Assembly (NCBI GenBank): GCA_040385645.1
Contig: JAZKGZ010000013.1
Span: 62,001 to 126,000 of the forward strand
Length of the DNA stretch: 64,000 nucleotides
Reading direction: 5' to 3'
DNA from: JANXSS01 sp040385645
Lineage (GTDB): Bacteria > Pseudomonadota > Gammaproteobacteria > Burkholderiales > Burkholderiaceae_D
In this document: piece after piece, positions 45,725-55,003 of the stretch
Position numbering within the stretch: position 1 is the first letter of the stretch
Layout of the letters: each line of letters starts with the position of its first letter
Translations under genes and position numbers: made by a program
Notes under the pieces: generated by a model
What the model was told of the DNA's origin: nothing
What the model saw: the letters and a program-made list of their open reading frames with translations, nothing else
The model's database searches: none

Positions 45725-46334
45725 TCGAAACAGGCCGGTGTTGTACTCGCACGTTTCCAGGGTGACGTTGGCGATGGGCCTGCTGGCAGTCCATCTGACG
45801 GGGTTGAATCTTTTGCTAGTCTCGCCCGCGGTTCGCATCGGCAAGCAAGAGCCGTTGCCTACCGTGGTGGTACGGTTGATCGAAACCGCGCCGCCAGTGC
45901 GGAGCGCAGCCTTACCTTCCGAGTCAACCGCAGAGACATCTTCGTCACGATTCGGTACGTTCATCGAAGCGAACGCAATGCGGTCGCTTCAGCACGGAAA
46001 TTTTTTGTCTGGGCAAAACCAACCCACTCGCCCTATTTCGAACCCGTCTACTTACCTGCCGTCTACCGCGATGGACCGCCGACCCACACCAGTCTCGGAG
46101 CCCGACATCGATGCGTTACAAGGATTGGTCACCAGCGGCTTGCCAGTGCGTCTACGAATCTACATCGATCGCTTCGGGCGAGTCGCAGAGGTAACGACCC
46201 TCGAGGCCGGGATACTGGACGAGGAATTTGCCATCGGTTTGCGAAAAATGTTTCTAGCCACGGCATTCCTGCCAGGCCGATTGCACGGCCAAGATGTCGC
46301 TTCGTTTTTAGACATCGAGTTGGTCGGGCAATGA
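45702..46334 (+). CDS. TonB C-terminal-domain-like membrane protein at the end of the pilus operon
   Basis: A 210-residue protein: short basic N terminus, one membrane helix (about 21-41), a Ser/Thr/Pro-rich periplasmic linker, then a TonB-like end domain from about 140 (GLPVRLRIYIDRFGRV, later MFLATAFLPGRLHGQ). The start is uncertain. GTG at 45702 overlaps the pilY1 end by 23 bases and supplies the positive residues before the helix; an ATG at 45774 would cut into the helix. No ExbB or ExbD gene is near. A periplasm-spanning partner for the pilus or a divergent TonB are both possible. Confidence 0.7.
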   Translation: MNCLLRIDRNRPVLYSHVSRVTLAMGLLAVHLTGLNLLLVSPAVRIGKQEPLPTVVVRLIETAPPVRSAALPSESTAETSSSRFGTFIEANAMRSLQHGNFLSGQNQPTRPISNPSTYLPSTAMDRRPTPVSEPDIDALQGLVTSGLPVRLRIYIDRFGRVAEVTTLEAGILDEEFAIGLRKMFLATAFLPGRLHGQDVASFLDIELVGQ

Positions 46335-46344
46335 CAGCAACGAT

Positions 46345-47964
46345 CTATTCCCACTCAATCGTCGCCGGCGGTTTTCCGCTGATGTCGTACACCACCCGGT
46401 TAATGCCACGCACCTCGTTAATGATGCGATTGGACACTCGGCCCAGCAAATCGTAGGGCAGATGCGCCCAGTGGGCCGTCATGAAATCCATGGTTTGCAC
46501 CGCGCGTAACGCCACGACGTACTCGTACGTCCGGCCGTCGCCCATGACGCCGACCGATTTCACGGGTAGAAACACGGCGAATGCCTGGCTGGTCGCTTCA
46601 TACCAATTCTTGTGGGGCGTACGTTGACCGCCGCCCTCGCCTGCGCCGAGTACCTGTGACACCGGCGTGTTACGCAATTCCTCGATAAAAATTGCATCGG
46701 CTCGGCGCAACAGGTCGGCAAATTCCTGGCGTACCTCGCCCAGTATCCGTACGCCCAGTCCGGGGCCGGGAAATGGATGTCGATAGACCATATCGTGCGG
46801 TAAGCCGAGGGCCACGCCCAGTTCGCGAACCTCGTCTTTGAATAGTTCACGCAGCGGCTCGAGCAGCTTCAGATTCAACGTTTCCGGCAGACCGCCAACG
46901 TTATGATGACTCTTGATCGTATGTGCGCTTTTCTTACCCTTGCCGGCACTTTCGATCACATCCGGGTAGATCGTTCCCTGCGCCAGCCATTTTGCATCGG
47001 TAATTTTTGCCGACTCTGCTTGGAATACTTCCACGAACTCACGGCCGATAATTTTGCGCTTGGCTTCAGGATCGGTCACGCCAACGAGATGCTGCATGAA
47101 TTGCTCTGTCGCATCGACCCGGATCACTTTTACGCCGAGATGATCGGCGAACATACGCATGACCATGTCGCCCTCTTCATGGCGCAGCAAGCCGTGATCG
47201 ACGAATACACAGGTCAATTGGTCGCCGATGGCGCGATGGATCAGTGCGGCCGCCACGCTGCTATCGACGCCGCCGGACAAGCCGAGAATCACATGGTCTG
47301 TACCGACCTGTGTGCGAATGGCGGTGACGGCTTCATCGATGTAATCGGGCATGTTCCAGTCGGATTGGCAACCGCAGATCTGGTGAACGAACCGCTGCAG
47401 GATCGCTGTGCCCTGAACCGTATGATTGACCTCTGGATGAAACTGCACCGCGTACAGGCGGCGTGTTTCGTCGGCCATGGCAGCAATTTCACAGCTGGTG
47501 CTCGAACCCATGCGAGTAAAACCCGGCGGCATGCTTACGACTTTGTCGCCGTGGCTCATCCACACCTTGAGCATGCCATGCCCGTCTTTATCGGTGTAAT
47601 CGGCGATTTGGTCGAACAATGCCATGTGGCCGCGCGCACGCACTTCGGCGTAACCGAATTCGCGCGATGTGCCGTTTTCGACAACGCCACCGAGTTGTGC
47701 GGCCATGGTTTGCATGCCGTAACAAATGCCCAGCACCGGCACGCCCATCTCGAACACCGCCTGCGGCGCGCGCGGCGTGTCGCCCTCGGTCACTGAGTTC
47801 GGGCCGCCGGAAAGGATGATGCCGGCCGCGCCGTACTCGCGCACGAATGCGTCACTGACATCGTGCGGAAACACTTCGGAAAAAACGCCTGCATCGCGTA
47901 CCCGACGGGCAATCAATTGGGTTACCTGCGAACCAAAATCGAGAATCAGTATTTTTGCGTGCAT
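46345..47964 (-). CDS. guaA: GMP synthase (glutamine-hydrolysing)
   Basis: Aminates XMP to GMP. Glutaminase nucleophile Cys81 in GICYGMQTMA, with His176/Glu178 in FHPEVNHT completing the triad. The ATP pyrophosphatase loop is SGGVDSS at 230-236. The dimer domain closes with RGINRVVYDISGKPPATIEWE-type residues at the terminus. 539 residues, full length. Follows guaB by 85 bases in the same direction. Confidence 0.97.
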   Translation of the reverse strand: MHAKILILDFGSQVTQLIARRVRDAGVFSEVFPHDVSDAFVREYGAAGIILSGGPNSVTEGDTPRAPQAVFEMGVPVLGICYGMQTMAAQLGGVVENGTSREFGYAEVRARGHMALFDQIADYTDKDGHGMLKVWMSHGDKVVSMPPGFTRMGSSTSCEIAAMADETRRLYAVQFHPEVNHTVQGTAILQRFVHQICGCQSDWNMPDYIDEAVTAIRTQVGTDHVILGLSGGVDSSVAAALIHRAIGDQLTCVFVDHGLLRHEEGDMVMRMFADHLGVKVIRVDATEQFMQHLVGVTDPEAKRKIIGREFVEVFQAESAKITDAKWLAQGTIYPDVIESAGKGKKSAHTIKSHHNVGGLPETLNLKLLEPLRELFKDEVRELGVALGLPHDMVYRHPFPGPGLGVRILGEVRQEFADLLRRADAIFIEELRNTPVSQVLGAGEGGGQRTPHKNWYEATSQAFAVFLPVKSVGVMGDGRTYEYVVALRAVQTMDFMTAHWAHLPYDLLGRVSNRIINEVRGINRVVYDISGKPPATIEWE

Positions 47965-48049
47965 TGCCTGTCAGTCGAAGCAAAAAATGTAAAAACGGTG
48001 GGATGTGAGAATGGCAAGATGTCGTAACGGCAAAACATCGCAGCGGCGT

Positions 48050-49510
48050 TCAATCGGCCCGATAATTCGGCGCTTCTTTGGTGATCTGCACATCGTGCAC
48101 ATGCGACTCGCGCATACCGGCGGAGGTGATTTCGACAAACTCGGCGCGTTCGCGCAACGCATCGATGCTATTGCAGCCGCAATAACCCATGGATTGCCGA
48201 ATGCCGCCCACCAGTTGATACAGAATGGCGATTACGCTGCCCTTGTATGGCACCCGTCCTTCTATACCCTCTGGCACGAACTTCTCGATGTTATTTGCCG
48301 CATCTTGAAAATAGCGGTCCGCCGAACCGTCCGCCATGGCGCCGAGGCTGCCCATGCCGCGGTAGGATTTATAACTGCGACCTTGAAACAAGATCACTTC
48401 GCCCGGTGCCTCGTCGGTGCCCGCGAACATGCTGCCCATCATGACGCTCGAGGCACCAGCGGCCAACGCTTTTGAAATATCCCCTGAAAATCTAATACCA
48501 CCATCTGCGATACAGGGAATACCGGTACCTTCCAGGGCGCGCGAAACATTGGCAATCGCCGTGATTTGCGGCACACCCACCCCAGCGACGATGCGCGTGG
48601 TGCAGATCGAGCCAGGGCCAATACCGACCTTGACTCCGTCGGCACCGTGATCGGCCAACGCTTTCGCGGCATCTGCGGTGGCGATGTTGCCACCGATTAC
48701 TTCAACCTGCGGGAAATGACGTTTGACCCATTTGACCCGATCCAAGACGCCCTGCGAATGCCCGTGCGCGGTATCGACCACGATCACGTCCACACCAGCG
48801 GCCACCAATAACTCGATACGTTCGTCGTTGTCGGCACCGACGCCGACTGCCGCGCCGACCCGTAATTTGCCGTGAATGTCTTTGGAGGCGAGAGGGTGCT
48901 CCGTTGCCTTTTGGATATCCTTAACCGTAATTAGCCCGCGCAGCTCAAAGGCATCGTCGACCACCATCACGCGCTCAAGACGGTGCTTATTCATTAAACG
49001 CTTGGCTTCGGTCAGGTCGGCACCTTCCTTGACGAAAACCAATTGCTCTCGCGGCGTCATCTTCACCCGCACCTGCGCACTCAGATCTTCTTCGAAGCGC
49101 AGATCGCGGTTAGTGATGATGCCGACGAGTTGCCGGCCTTCGACCACTGGAAAGCCACTAATGCCGTGCTGCTGCGACAACGCGATAACCTGCCGAATCG
49201 TCATGGTCGGCGGAATGGTGATCGGGTCACGTACGACACCGGATTCGAACCGTTTTACTTTAACGATCTCGCGCGCCTGCTCTTTCGGCGTCAGGTTCTT
49301 GTGCACGATGCCGATCCCGCCTTCTTGCGCCATGGCAATCGCCAACCGGGCTTCGGTGACGGTATCCATCGCAGCAGAAAGCAACGGGATCTTGAGAGAA
49401 ATATTGCGGGTCAGGCGGGTGTCGAGCGAAGTGTCTTTGGGGAGAATGGCAGAATAAGCGGGCACCAGCAGCACATCGTCGAAAGTCAATGCTTTTTGAA
49501 GAAGACGCAT
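48050..49510 (-). CDS. guaB: IMP dehydrogenase
   Basis: Oxidises IMP to XMP, the step before GuaA. The catalytic Cys303 is in GPGSICTTRIV. Two CBS domains sit at about 95-205, inserted in the barrel as usual. NAD-contacting SGDISKALAAGASSVMMGS and the flap with GYCGCNSIDALRERAEF are present. 486 residues. Divergent from the DUF4124 gene. Confidence 0.97.
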   Translation of the reverse strand: MRLLQKALTFDDVLLVPAYSAILPKDTSLDTRLTRNISLKIPLLSAAMDTVTEARLAIAMAQEGGIGIVHKNLTPKEQAREIVKVKRFESGVVRDPITIPPTMTIRQVIALSQQHGISGFPVVEGRQLVGIITNRDLRFEEDLSAQVRVKMTPREQLVFVKEGADLTEAKRLMNKHRLERVMVVDDAFELRGLITVKDIQKATEHPLASKDIHGKLRVGAAVGVGADNDERIELLVAAGVDVIVVDTAHGHSQGVLDRVKWVKRHFPQVEVIGGNIATADAAKALADHGADGVKVGIGPGSICTTRIVAGVGVPQITAIANVSRALEGTGIPCIADGGIRFSGDISKALAAGASSVMMGSMFAGTDEAPGEVILFQGRSYKSYRGMGSLGAMADGSADRYFQDAANNIEKFVPEGIEGRVPYKGSVIAILYQLVGGIRQSMGYCGCNSIDALRERAEFVEITSAGMRESHVHDVQITKEAPNYRAD

Positions 49511-49680
49511 GGTAAATCCTGTTGGCGCAAAATCGAATTATACAGAAAACGCCAATTCCGTAGTCTGCAGTGGACAGTTGCCCTCCAACAATGATTATAT
49601 TTGCCTCAATGCATTGACAGTGTCCGCATTGCATGGCGAAATCAGATTAGTTGCACCAACGCACTGTTAAAGGAATTTCC

Positions 49681-50223
49681 ATGCATCATAAAATTATTAA
49701 AACGTCCCTTTGTCTGGCATTCCTGCATTTGACGATTAGCGCAGCCTCCGCCCAGTTCGTCTGGATCGATGCGAAGGGCACCAAACAGTATTCGGATCAG
49801 CCACCGCCATCGTCGATTCCGAAAAGCCGGATTATGAAGGAACCCGGATTGGAATTACGTAATTCGAGCATGGATACACCCAGCATTGCACCGGCTGCGG
49901 TCGTGGCTGCCGGTGCCGACGTTGCAACAGCTACCCAATCTGCCAACGCGCCGAAGGCACCGATGAGCACTGCGGAAAAAAATGCTGAATTTACTAAACG
50001 TCAAGCCGAGCAGGTAGAGAAAGAACGCAAGACGGCAGACGATGCCAAAGAAGCAGCGGCAAAAGCCAAGAATTGCGAGCGGGTGCAAGCCTACGCACGT
50101 AGCTTACAGTCCGGGGAACGCATTGCAACGATGGATAAAAATGGCGAAAAGACTTATCTGACTGACGAGAAACGTGCACAGGAGACCAGCGACGCGATGC
50201 GCGCCATGAACGGTTGCAAATAA
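49681..50223 (+). CDS. DUF4124 domain-containing exported protein
   Basis: A 180-residue protein with a signal peptide ending about ISAASA (residue 24). The DUF4124 core is FVWIDAKGTKQYSDQPPP at the mature N terminus. The rest is Lys/Glu/Ala-rich and helical. AAAGGAA lies five bases before the chosen ATG; an in-frame start ten codons upstream lacks a site. Function of the family unknown. Convergent with rnfH. Confidence 0.88.
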   Translation: MHHKIIKTSLCLAFLHLTISAASAQFVWIDAKGTKQYSDQPPPSSIPKSRIMKEPGLELRNSSMDTPSIAPAAVVAAGADVATATQSANAPKAPMSTAEKNAEFTKRQAEQVEKERKTADDAKEAAAKAKNCERVQAYARSLQSGERIATMDKNGEKTYLTDEKRAQETSDAMRAMNGCK

Positions 50224-50232
50224 AAAAACATA

Positions 50233-50541
50233 TTAGCGCGTCTTGCTCGCGGCGCGTCGTCGACGGGCATCCTTCGGATCGGCGATCAGAGGCCGGTATA
50301 TCTCAATACGTGAATGTGCTGGCACGATCGCCTCGCACTCGACAATCTTTCCCCAAATGCCGACCTTGCATGCCGACAAATCAAGGTCGGGCAAGGTTGC
50401 CGTAATACGACTTTGTCGCAAAACTTCGGCAATCGTGGTATTCGGCGCGACTATCAATGTTTCCAGCAAAGGCATAGCGGGCGGTGCAGGAGCGTACACC
50501 ACCTGCACTGGAAAGTGGAGCGCCTCCACCGGATCAGCCAT
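50233..50541 (-). CDS. rnfH: RnfH/RatB ubiquitin-like protein
   Basis: A 102-residue beta-grasp protein: FPVQVVYAPA, TTIAEVLRQS, CKVGIWGKIVE and RIEIYRPLIADPKDARR are the family's strands and tail. The ATG is set by its eight-base overlap with ratA. Companion of ratA in the rat operon; biochemical function not established. Confidence 0.9.
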   Translation of the reverse strand: MADPVEALHFPVQVVYAPAPPAMPLLETLIVAPNTTIAEVLRQSRITATLPDLDLSACKVGIWGKIVECEAIVPAHSRIEIYRPLIADPKDARRRRAASKTR

Positions 50542-50965
50542 AGATCGCCTCGGCACGTTTACAGAACGAGTCGACAAAGCTGTTGGCAATCATGGAAAAC
50601 ACCGGGCCTATCAGTTGTTCTAGCAATCTGCTGGAAAATTCATATTTCAAGTCGAAATCGACTTTGCAGGCATCTGCACGGAGCGCCTTGAACGTCCAGG
50701 TGCCATCTAGCGACTTGAAAGGACCGTCGATCAGCCGCATCTTCATTAACGACGGCGCAGCATTGGTATTTTCTGTTGTGAAGCTTTGTCGCACACCATG
50801 GTAATTAATCTGCAATGTTGCTATCAGACGGTCGTCAAGGCGTTCCTTCACCAGCACGCCACCACACCATGGTAAAAATTTCGGATAGTCCTCGACCCGG
50901 TCAACCAAAGCGAACATCTGCTCTGCGCTATAGCCGAGTAATACTGATTTGTGCACGACAGCCAT
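50534..50965 (-). CDS. ratA: RatA family ribosome-association toxin / COQ10-like START protein
   Basis: A 143-residue START-fold protein. VHKSVLLGYSAEQMFALVDRVEDYPKFLPWC opens the fold and SRLLEQLIGPVF closes it. E. coli RatA binds 50S subunits and blocks association; eukaryotic COQ10 relatives bind ubiquinone. The divergent smpB next door is the standard arrangement. Which role applies cannot be told from sequence. Confidence 0.9.
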   Translation of the reverse strand: MAVVHKSVLLGYSAEQMFALVDRVEDYPKFLPWCGGVLVKERLDDRLIATLQINYHGVRQSFTTENTNAAPSLMKMRLIDGPFKSLDGTWTFKALRADACKVDFDLKYEFSSRLLEQLIGPVFSMIANSFVDSFCKRAEAIYG

Positions 50966-51044
50966 CGATGAAGCACCGTTTGATAGAATCGGAAACCAGC
51001 GATTTTAACCGACCGGTCAAGGGACCAGGAAGCAGCACGTACTC

Positions 51045-51494
51045 ATGACGATTGTCGATAACAGAAAGGCGTTCCACGATTACTTTGTCGAGGAGCGGTA
51101 CGAAGCCGGCGTCATGCTTGAAGGGTGGGAGGCTAAAGCGATTCGCGCCGGGCGGGTGCAGTTGAACGAGGCGTACGTGATCATCAAAAGCGGCGAAATT
51201 TTTCTGTTCGGTGCGCATATCAGCCCCCTGCTGTCAGCGTCGTCTCATGTAACACCGCAGAACGTGCGAACCCGCAAGCTGCTATTACACGCCGAGGAAA
51301 TCAAAAAACTTATCGCTAAGGTCGACAGGGCTGGATACACCATCGTGCCGTTGAACCTGCATTACTTGAAAGGTCGGATCAAGTGCGACATAGGTTTGGC
51401 GAAAGGAAAGAAACAGCACGACAAACGTCAGACCGAGAAAGAACGTGATTGGGATCGAGAAAAAAATACCATTATGAAACAAAAGTTCCGTTAA
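51045..51494 (+). CDS. smpB: SsrA-binding protein SmpB
   Basis: Delivers tmRNA to stalled ribosomes for trans-translation. Motifs: NRKAFHDYFVEERYEAG, GWEAKAIRAGRVQL, RTRKLLLHAEEIKKL and a basic Lys-rich tail. 149 residues, full length. No tmRNA gene is visible within the 274 bases that follow. Promoter shared in the 79-base gap with ratA. Confidence 0.96.
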   Translation: MTIVDNRKAFHDYFVEERYEAGVMLEGWEAKAIRAGRVQLNEAYVIIKSGEIFLFGAHISPLLSASSHVTPQNVRTRKLLLHAEEIKKLIAKVDRAGYTIVPLNLHYLKGRIKCDIGLAKGKKQHDKRQTEKERDWDREKNTIMKQKFR

Positions 51495-51566
51495 GCCAGC
51501 TGTACAGTCACCAGCGCGCGCTGATTCAAAGCGCATAAACTCTCGAACAAAGAGTTGAAGGATCCG

Positions 51567-51591
51567 CCCCAGGCATGTTCATTGCTTGGGG
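51567..51591 (+). terminator. Possible hairpin downstream of smpB
   Basis: CCCCAGGCA pairs with TGCTTGGGG (one G-T wobble) around a seven-base loop, about 70 bases after the smpB stop. No T-run follows, so it may be a 3'-end hairpin rather than a true terminator. The remainder of the 274-base gap before the F-box/LRR gene holds no other feature I can name. Confidence 0.4.
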
Positions 51592-51768
51592 TTCAAGAAA
51601 TCAGCTGGAAAAACCCAACAATTTAAAACATTGGTGCAGCGCAGTAAGCGCTGAGACATACTCCATCTGAAAATATTATCTTAACTACAAGCAAATGCCT
51701 TAAGGCGGCTGATGCGCCACAAGCGCCGAAGGTCGTTAGCGGAGCTTCCACTAAGGAAACCTTAATTT

Positions 51769-53487
51769 ATGAAAAACAACAGTCGCATTCCACTTAGACA
51801 GTATAATTTTGACAACTTCGAGTCACAGTCATTGCCGAATGTAACGACCGCTTTTGAACCACTGCCCGTTCTGATTCCAATCTCTTTGAAGGCTAGAACG
51901 CCATTACCACCGCTGAAACGGCCCTCCCAGACAGTTCGTCATCCCGCATCGCCCTCGATGCCTAAAGCAGACGTACTGCCGGCGGGTACTAAAATGCCGC
52001 TTTCAGCACTCACGCTAGCACTTGCTCGTGAAACAAAGGCACCAGTATCGGCCCTATCCATCGCGCTTGCCTTAGAAAAACTGGATGCGAACACTCCTGG
52101 CGGTGCTCCCTCGTCGCCGCTTCAGCGCTCAGCGAGCCAAGCCACCTTGTCTGACGGGCAATTGATGCATCTGCCGGATGATGTCTGGCGCGAAATAATG
52201 AGCCAAGTCGGACTGGAAGGCTTGAAGGCGATGCGCCGGGCAAATCGCGAGACGAAGCGCCTCACTTCCGAGTCGATCGGCAAAGTGTACGTGACCAGTG
52301 CGGCACACCTCGCCCGAGCAGTCGATGCGTTTCCTTTCCTGGAAAAAATGTCGATTGGATTCGACGGCCGAAACGGCTGGGAATCGCTTGCGCATCTGGA
52401 AAAACTGAAGAATTTGCGTCAGCTCGACATTGCGGCAAAAAACTTGCAGGATGAAGATTTTTACAGCATTTCACAGCTGAAAAATCTTGAGAGCTTGAGT
52501 CTGAGTGATTGCGAGCAAATTACAGACGCCGGGTTTCGCATGCTCGCGAACTTGCCCCGCCTGGAAGCGATCAGCGTGCAAGATCTGGCTTTGGTAAAGG
52601 GAACCGGACCGGCGATGCTCGCAAAAATGGCGGGCTTGAGAAAGCTTGATATTGGTCACTGTGCACGTTTTGATCCGGCGACATTGGCACTATTGAGCGA
52701 CCTGCCCGACTTGAAGATTTTTTCGCTTGACGGTGTTCTGTCATTGGAACACCTTGCCGGCCTTTCAGGTTTGACCGACCTGAAGCTGTCAGGAAAAATT
52801 GCGCTGACGGAAGTCGGATGCAAGAACTTCGCTGACAAAAACAGTGCGACCCTGACTAGCCTAAAAGTGCGTCAAAACCAGCCGCGTCCTTATCAGCAGT
52901 GGCACGGCATTTCCGAATTCAAGGCGTTGTGCACACTGGCTTTTGATGGAGTCCAACTTAGCTCGACCGACTTGGGCGAGATATCGCGCTTGAAAGCGTT
53001 ACGTTCCTTGACCATTCAGGGTTGCCCAATGACGGGAGATGCAACCAACCAGTTTAGTCAGCTGCGAAAGATGCCCCAATTGCAGATGCTGTCTATCAGG
53101 GCACCAGAAATGGACGACATCAGCGCGGCAAATCTACAGGATTTGCAGCAATTGCGTTCCCTCAACTTAATGGGAAACAAGAAATTGACGGGGACCGATC
53201 GTAGTTTTTTGGCAAACAAAAAGTTGCTGACCAGTCTGGATCTTTCGATGTGTACAGCATTGCAAGATGATGCTTTAAAAAACATTGCTGCCAATGCGCC
53301 CAACCTGAAAGAGTTGCATCTTACTCTGACAAAAATCACAGACACCGGGCTTTTGTACCTCTACGGCCTAAGCCAATTGCGAGAACTTAATTTAAGCGGT
53401 TGCAGCCAGATCAGCGATGCCGGCCTCCAGGCTGTGAGGAACGCGCTACCGCAAGCAGAGATCTCGGATTGCAATACCAGATTTTAA
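51769..53487 (+). CDS. F-box and leucine-rich-repeat protein, GALA-effector-like
   Basis: A 572-residue protein combining a eukaryotic-type F-box with bacterial-style LRRs. Residues 1-130 are disordered and Ser/Pro-rich, with no Sec signal. The F-box is at about 132-172 (LMHLPDDVWREIMSQVGLE, then RRANRETKRL). At least twelve LRR units of about 24 residues follow, such as LKNLESLSLSDCEQITDAGF and LSQLRELNLSGCSQISDAGL. Ralstonia GALA effectors share this layout and use the F-box to bind plant SKP1. It stands alone between smpB and qmcA, and its stop codon overlaps the qmcA stop. No TTCG-N16-TTCG box was found upstream. SKP1 recruitment is inference. Confidence 0.85.
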   Translation: MKNNSRIPLRQYNFDNFESQSLPNVTTAFEPLPVLIPISLKARTPLPPLKRPSQTVRHPASPSMPKADVLPAGTKMPLSALTLALARETKAPVSALSIALALEKLDANTPGGAPSSPLQRSASQATLSDGQLMHLPDDVWREIMSQVGLEGLKAMRRANRETKRLTSESIGKVYVTSAAHLARAVDAFPFLEKMSIGFDGRNGWESLAHLEKLKNLRQLDIAAKNLQDEDFYSISQLKNLESLSLSDCEQITDAGFRMLANLPRLEAISVQDLALVKGTGPAMLAKMAGLRKLDIGHCARFDPATLALLSDLPDLKIFSLDGVLSLEHLAGLSGLTDLKLSGKIALTEVGCKNFADKNSATLTSLKVRQNQPRPYQQWHGISEFKALCTLAFDGVQLSSTDLGEISRLKALRSLTIQGCPMTGDATNQFSQLRKMPQLQMLSIRAPEMDDISAANLQDLQQLRSLNLMGNKKLTGTDRSFLANKKLLTSLDLSMCTALQDDALKNIAANAPNLKELHLTLTKITDTGLLYLYGLSQLRELNLSGCSQISDAGLQAVRNALPQAEISDCNTRF

Positions 53488-54410
53488 AGTTTTGGCTGGG
53501 ACCGCACCACTTGCATCGCGCCGGCAATCAAACCGCTCATGTCGCTCAGGTTTGCCGGTACGATAATGGAATTGTTGGTGCGGGCCAACTGAGAGAACGC
53601 ACTCACATATTGCTCCGCCACCTTTAGATTGACGGCATCGGCACCTCCTGGTTCTCGAATGGCGGAAGCAGTCTTGCGTAACGCTTCGGCGCTTGCTTCG
53701 GCAATCGCCAGAATCGCCGCCGCCTGGCCTTGCGCGCGATTGATCGATGCCTGCATTTCGCCTTCGGATTTGGCAATCGACGCTTCCCGCTCGCCGGTAG
53801 CGATATTAATCTGCTCCTGCTTGCGCCCTTCGGAAGCGGCGATCAGTGCCCTCTTTTCACGTTCGGCAGTAATCTGCGCCTGCATCGCGTGCAGAATTTC
53901 CTTCGGTGGTGTCAAATCCTTGATTTCGTAGCGTAATACTTTCACGCCCCAATTTGCCGCGGATTCGTCAATCGCATTGACGATGGTGGTATTAATGTGG
54001 TCGCGCTCCTCGAAGGTTTTGTCGAGTTCCATCTTGCCGATTACGGAGCGCAGGGTGGTCTGAGCCAGCTGGGTAATGGCCGCCACATAATTGGATGATC
54101 CGTACGAGGCGCGCATCGGATCGGTCACCTGAAAATACAAAATACCATCCACTTGAAGCTGGGTGTTATCCCGGGTAATGCACACCTGGGGCGGTACATC
54201 CAGCGGGATTTCCTTAAGGATATGCTTGTAGGCGATACGATCCACAAATGGCACGACGATATTCAGGCCAGGGCCAAGCGTGGCATGATATTTACCGAGT
54301 CGCTCGACGACCCAGGCATGCTGCTGTGGCACGACGTGTATCGTCTTATAGACAAATACTACCGCGAGTATGAATAAAATAACTGCCACACTGCCGAACC
54401 CGGTTTCCAT
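53484..54410 (-). CDS. qmcA: SPFH-domain membrane protein QmcA (stomatin-like)
   Basis: A 308-residue inner-membrane protein. An N-terminal membrane helix (8-22) precedes the SPFH domain (VPQQHAWVVERLGKYH through QLAQTTLRSVIGKMELD). A long coiled coil follows (EREKRALIAASEGRKQEQ). It forms the usual pair with nfeD and may organise membrane microdomains or FtsH. Convergent with the F-box/LRR gene, with overlapping stop codons. Confidence 0.93.
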   Translation of the reverse strand: METGFGSVAVILFILAVVFVYKTIHVVPQQHAWVVERLGKYHATLGPGLNIVVPFVDRIAYKHILKEIPLDVPPQVCITRDNTQLQVDGILYFQVTDPMRASYGSSNYVAAITQLAQTTLRSVIGKMELDKTFEERDHINTTIVNAIDESAANWGVKVLRYEIKDLTPPKEILHAMQAQITAEREKRALIAASEGRKQEQINIATGEREASIAKSEGEMQASINRAQGQAAAILAIAEASAEALRKTASAIREPGGADAVNLKVAEQYVSAFSQLARTNNSIIVPANLSDMSGLIAGAMQVVRSQPKL

Positions 54411-54446
54411 GGATTGCCTTTCGATATTTGTGGAATGATGTTGCCG

Positions 54447-54905
54447 TTACTGCCGACTACCGACGATTAAGCGGCTGCCCTGTATGGCATGGATATAGAA
54501 ACGGCCCGGTGCCGGTGCCTGCGTGGTGATCGCTTCTTCCGCCAATACGATATCCCACATGGCACCGCGATACATGACGCGGGCCGTCGGCGACGTGCCC
54601 GAGGAGTCCTGAACGATCCATCGATCGACGTCGATCGTTTGACCGATGTCGAGATTCATATCCGGATTAGAGGAGGCGCGCCAGCGAGAAAGCCTCCCAA
54701 ACTCGCTGCGCCGCAACAAGGATGTCGCTAGCAGACCGGTTACGGCCGCCACGATCAACTGGACTTCCAGGCTGCCATTAGTTAATGCCACCAAGGCGCC
54801 GCCGGCCAAGCCGATGGCAATCATCAACAAATAGAATGTACCGGAAAATAATTCCAGGATCACCAGGACAGCCGCCAGAATAGACCAAACCATCCACTGC
54901 GCCAT
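54447..54905 (-). CDS. NfeD family membrane protein
   Basis: A 152-residue protein of the short NfeD class. Two or three membrane helices (about 5-65) are followed by an OB-fold soluble domain from about 85 (NLDIGQTIDVD, YRGAMWDIVLAEE). Partner of QmcA, 36 bases upstream in the same direction. Confidence 0.9.
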   Translation of the reverse strand: MAQWMVWSILAAVLVILELFSGTFYLLMIAIGLAGGALVALTNGSLEVQLIVAAVTGLLATSLLRRSEFGRLSRWRASSNPDMNLDIGQTIDVDRWIVQDSSGTSPTARVMYRGAMWDIVLAEEAITTQAPAPGRFYIHAIQGSRLIVGSRQ

Positions 54906-54967
54906 GCGTTAACTCCTGATCAAAAACGTGCGAATCATGCCGTAACGGCAAAACACCAGTATGCGAC

Positions 54968-55003
54968 AAAACAAAAGCCCCCGTGGTCTTTCGACGACGA
55001 GGG
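54968..55003 (-). terminator. Rho-independent terminator after ppsA
   Basis: On the minus strand CCCTCGTCGTC and GACCACGGGGG form an 11-base stem (one mismatch, one G-T) capped by a GAAA tetraloop. A CTTTTGTTTTG tract follows. It lies about 140 bases past the ppsA stop. Confidence 0.85.

Noticed and set aside
46903..47796. 297-codon frame antisense to guaA
   Set aside because: guaA is unambiguous by catalytic motifs; the antisense frame is a shadow.
50233..50965. ratA-rnfH as a toxin-antitoxin addiction module
   Set aside because: Despite the Rat name, this pair is conserved beside smpB across Proteobacteria and behaves like a housekeeping locus; nothing here suggests mobility.
51495..51768. 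Possible tmRNA (ssrA) next to smpB
   Set aside because: The gap is too short for a tmRNA, and I see neither an acceptor-stem pair nor a tag-peptide reading frame.
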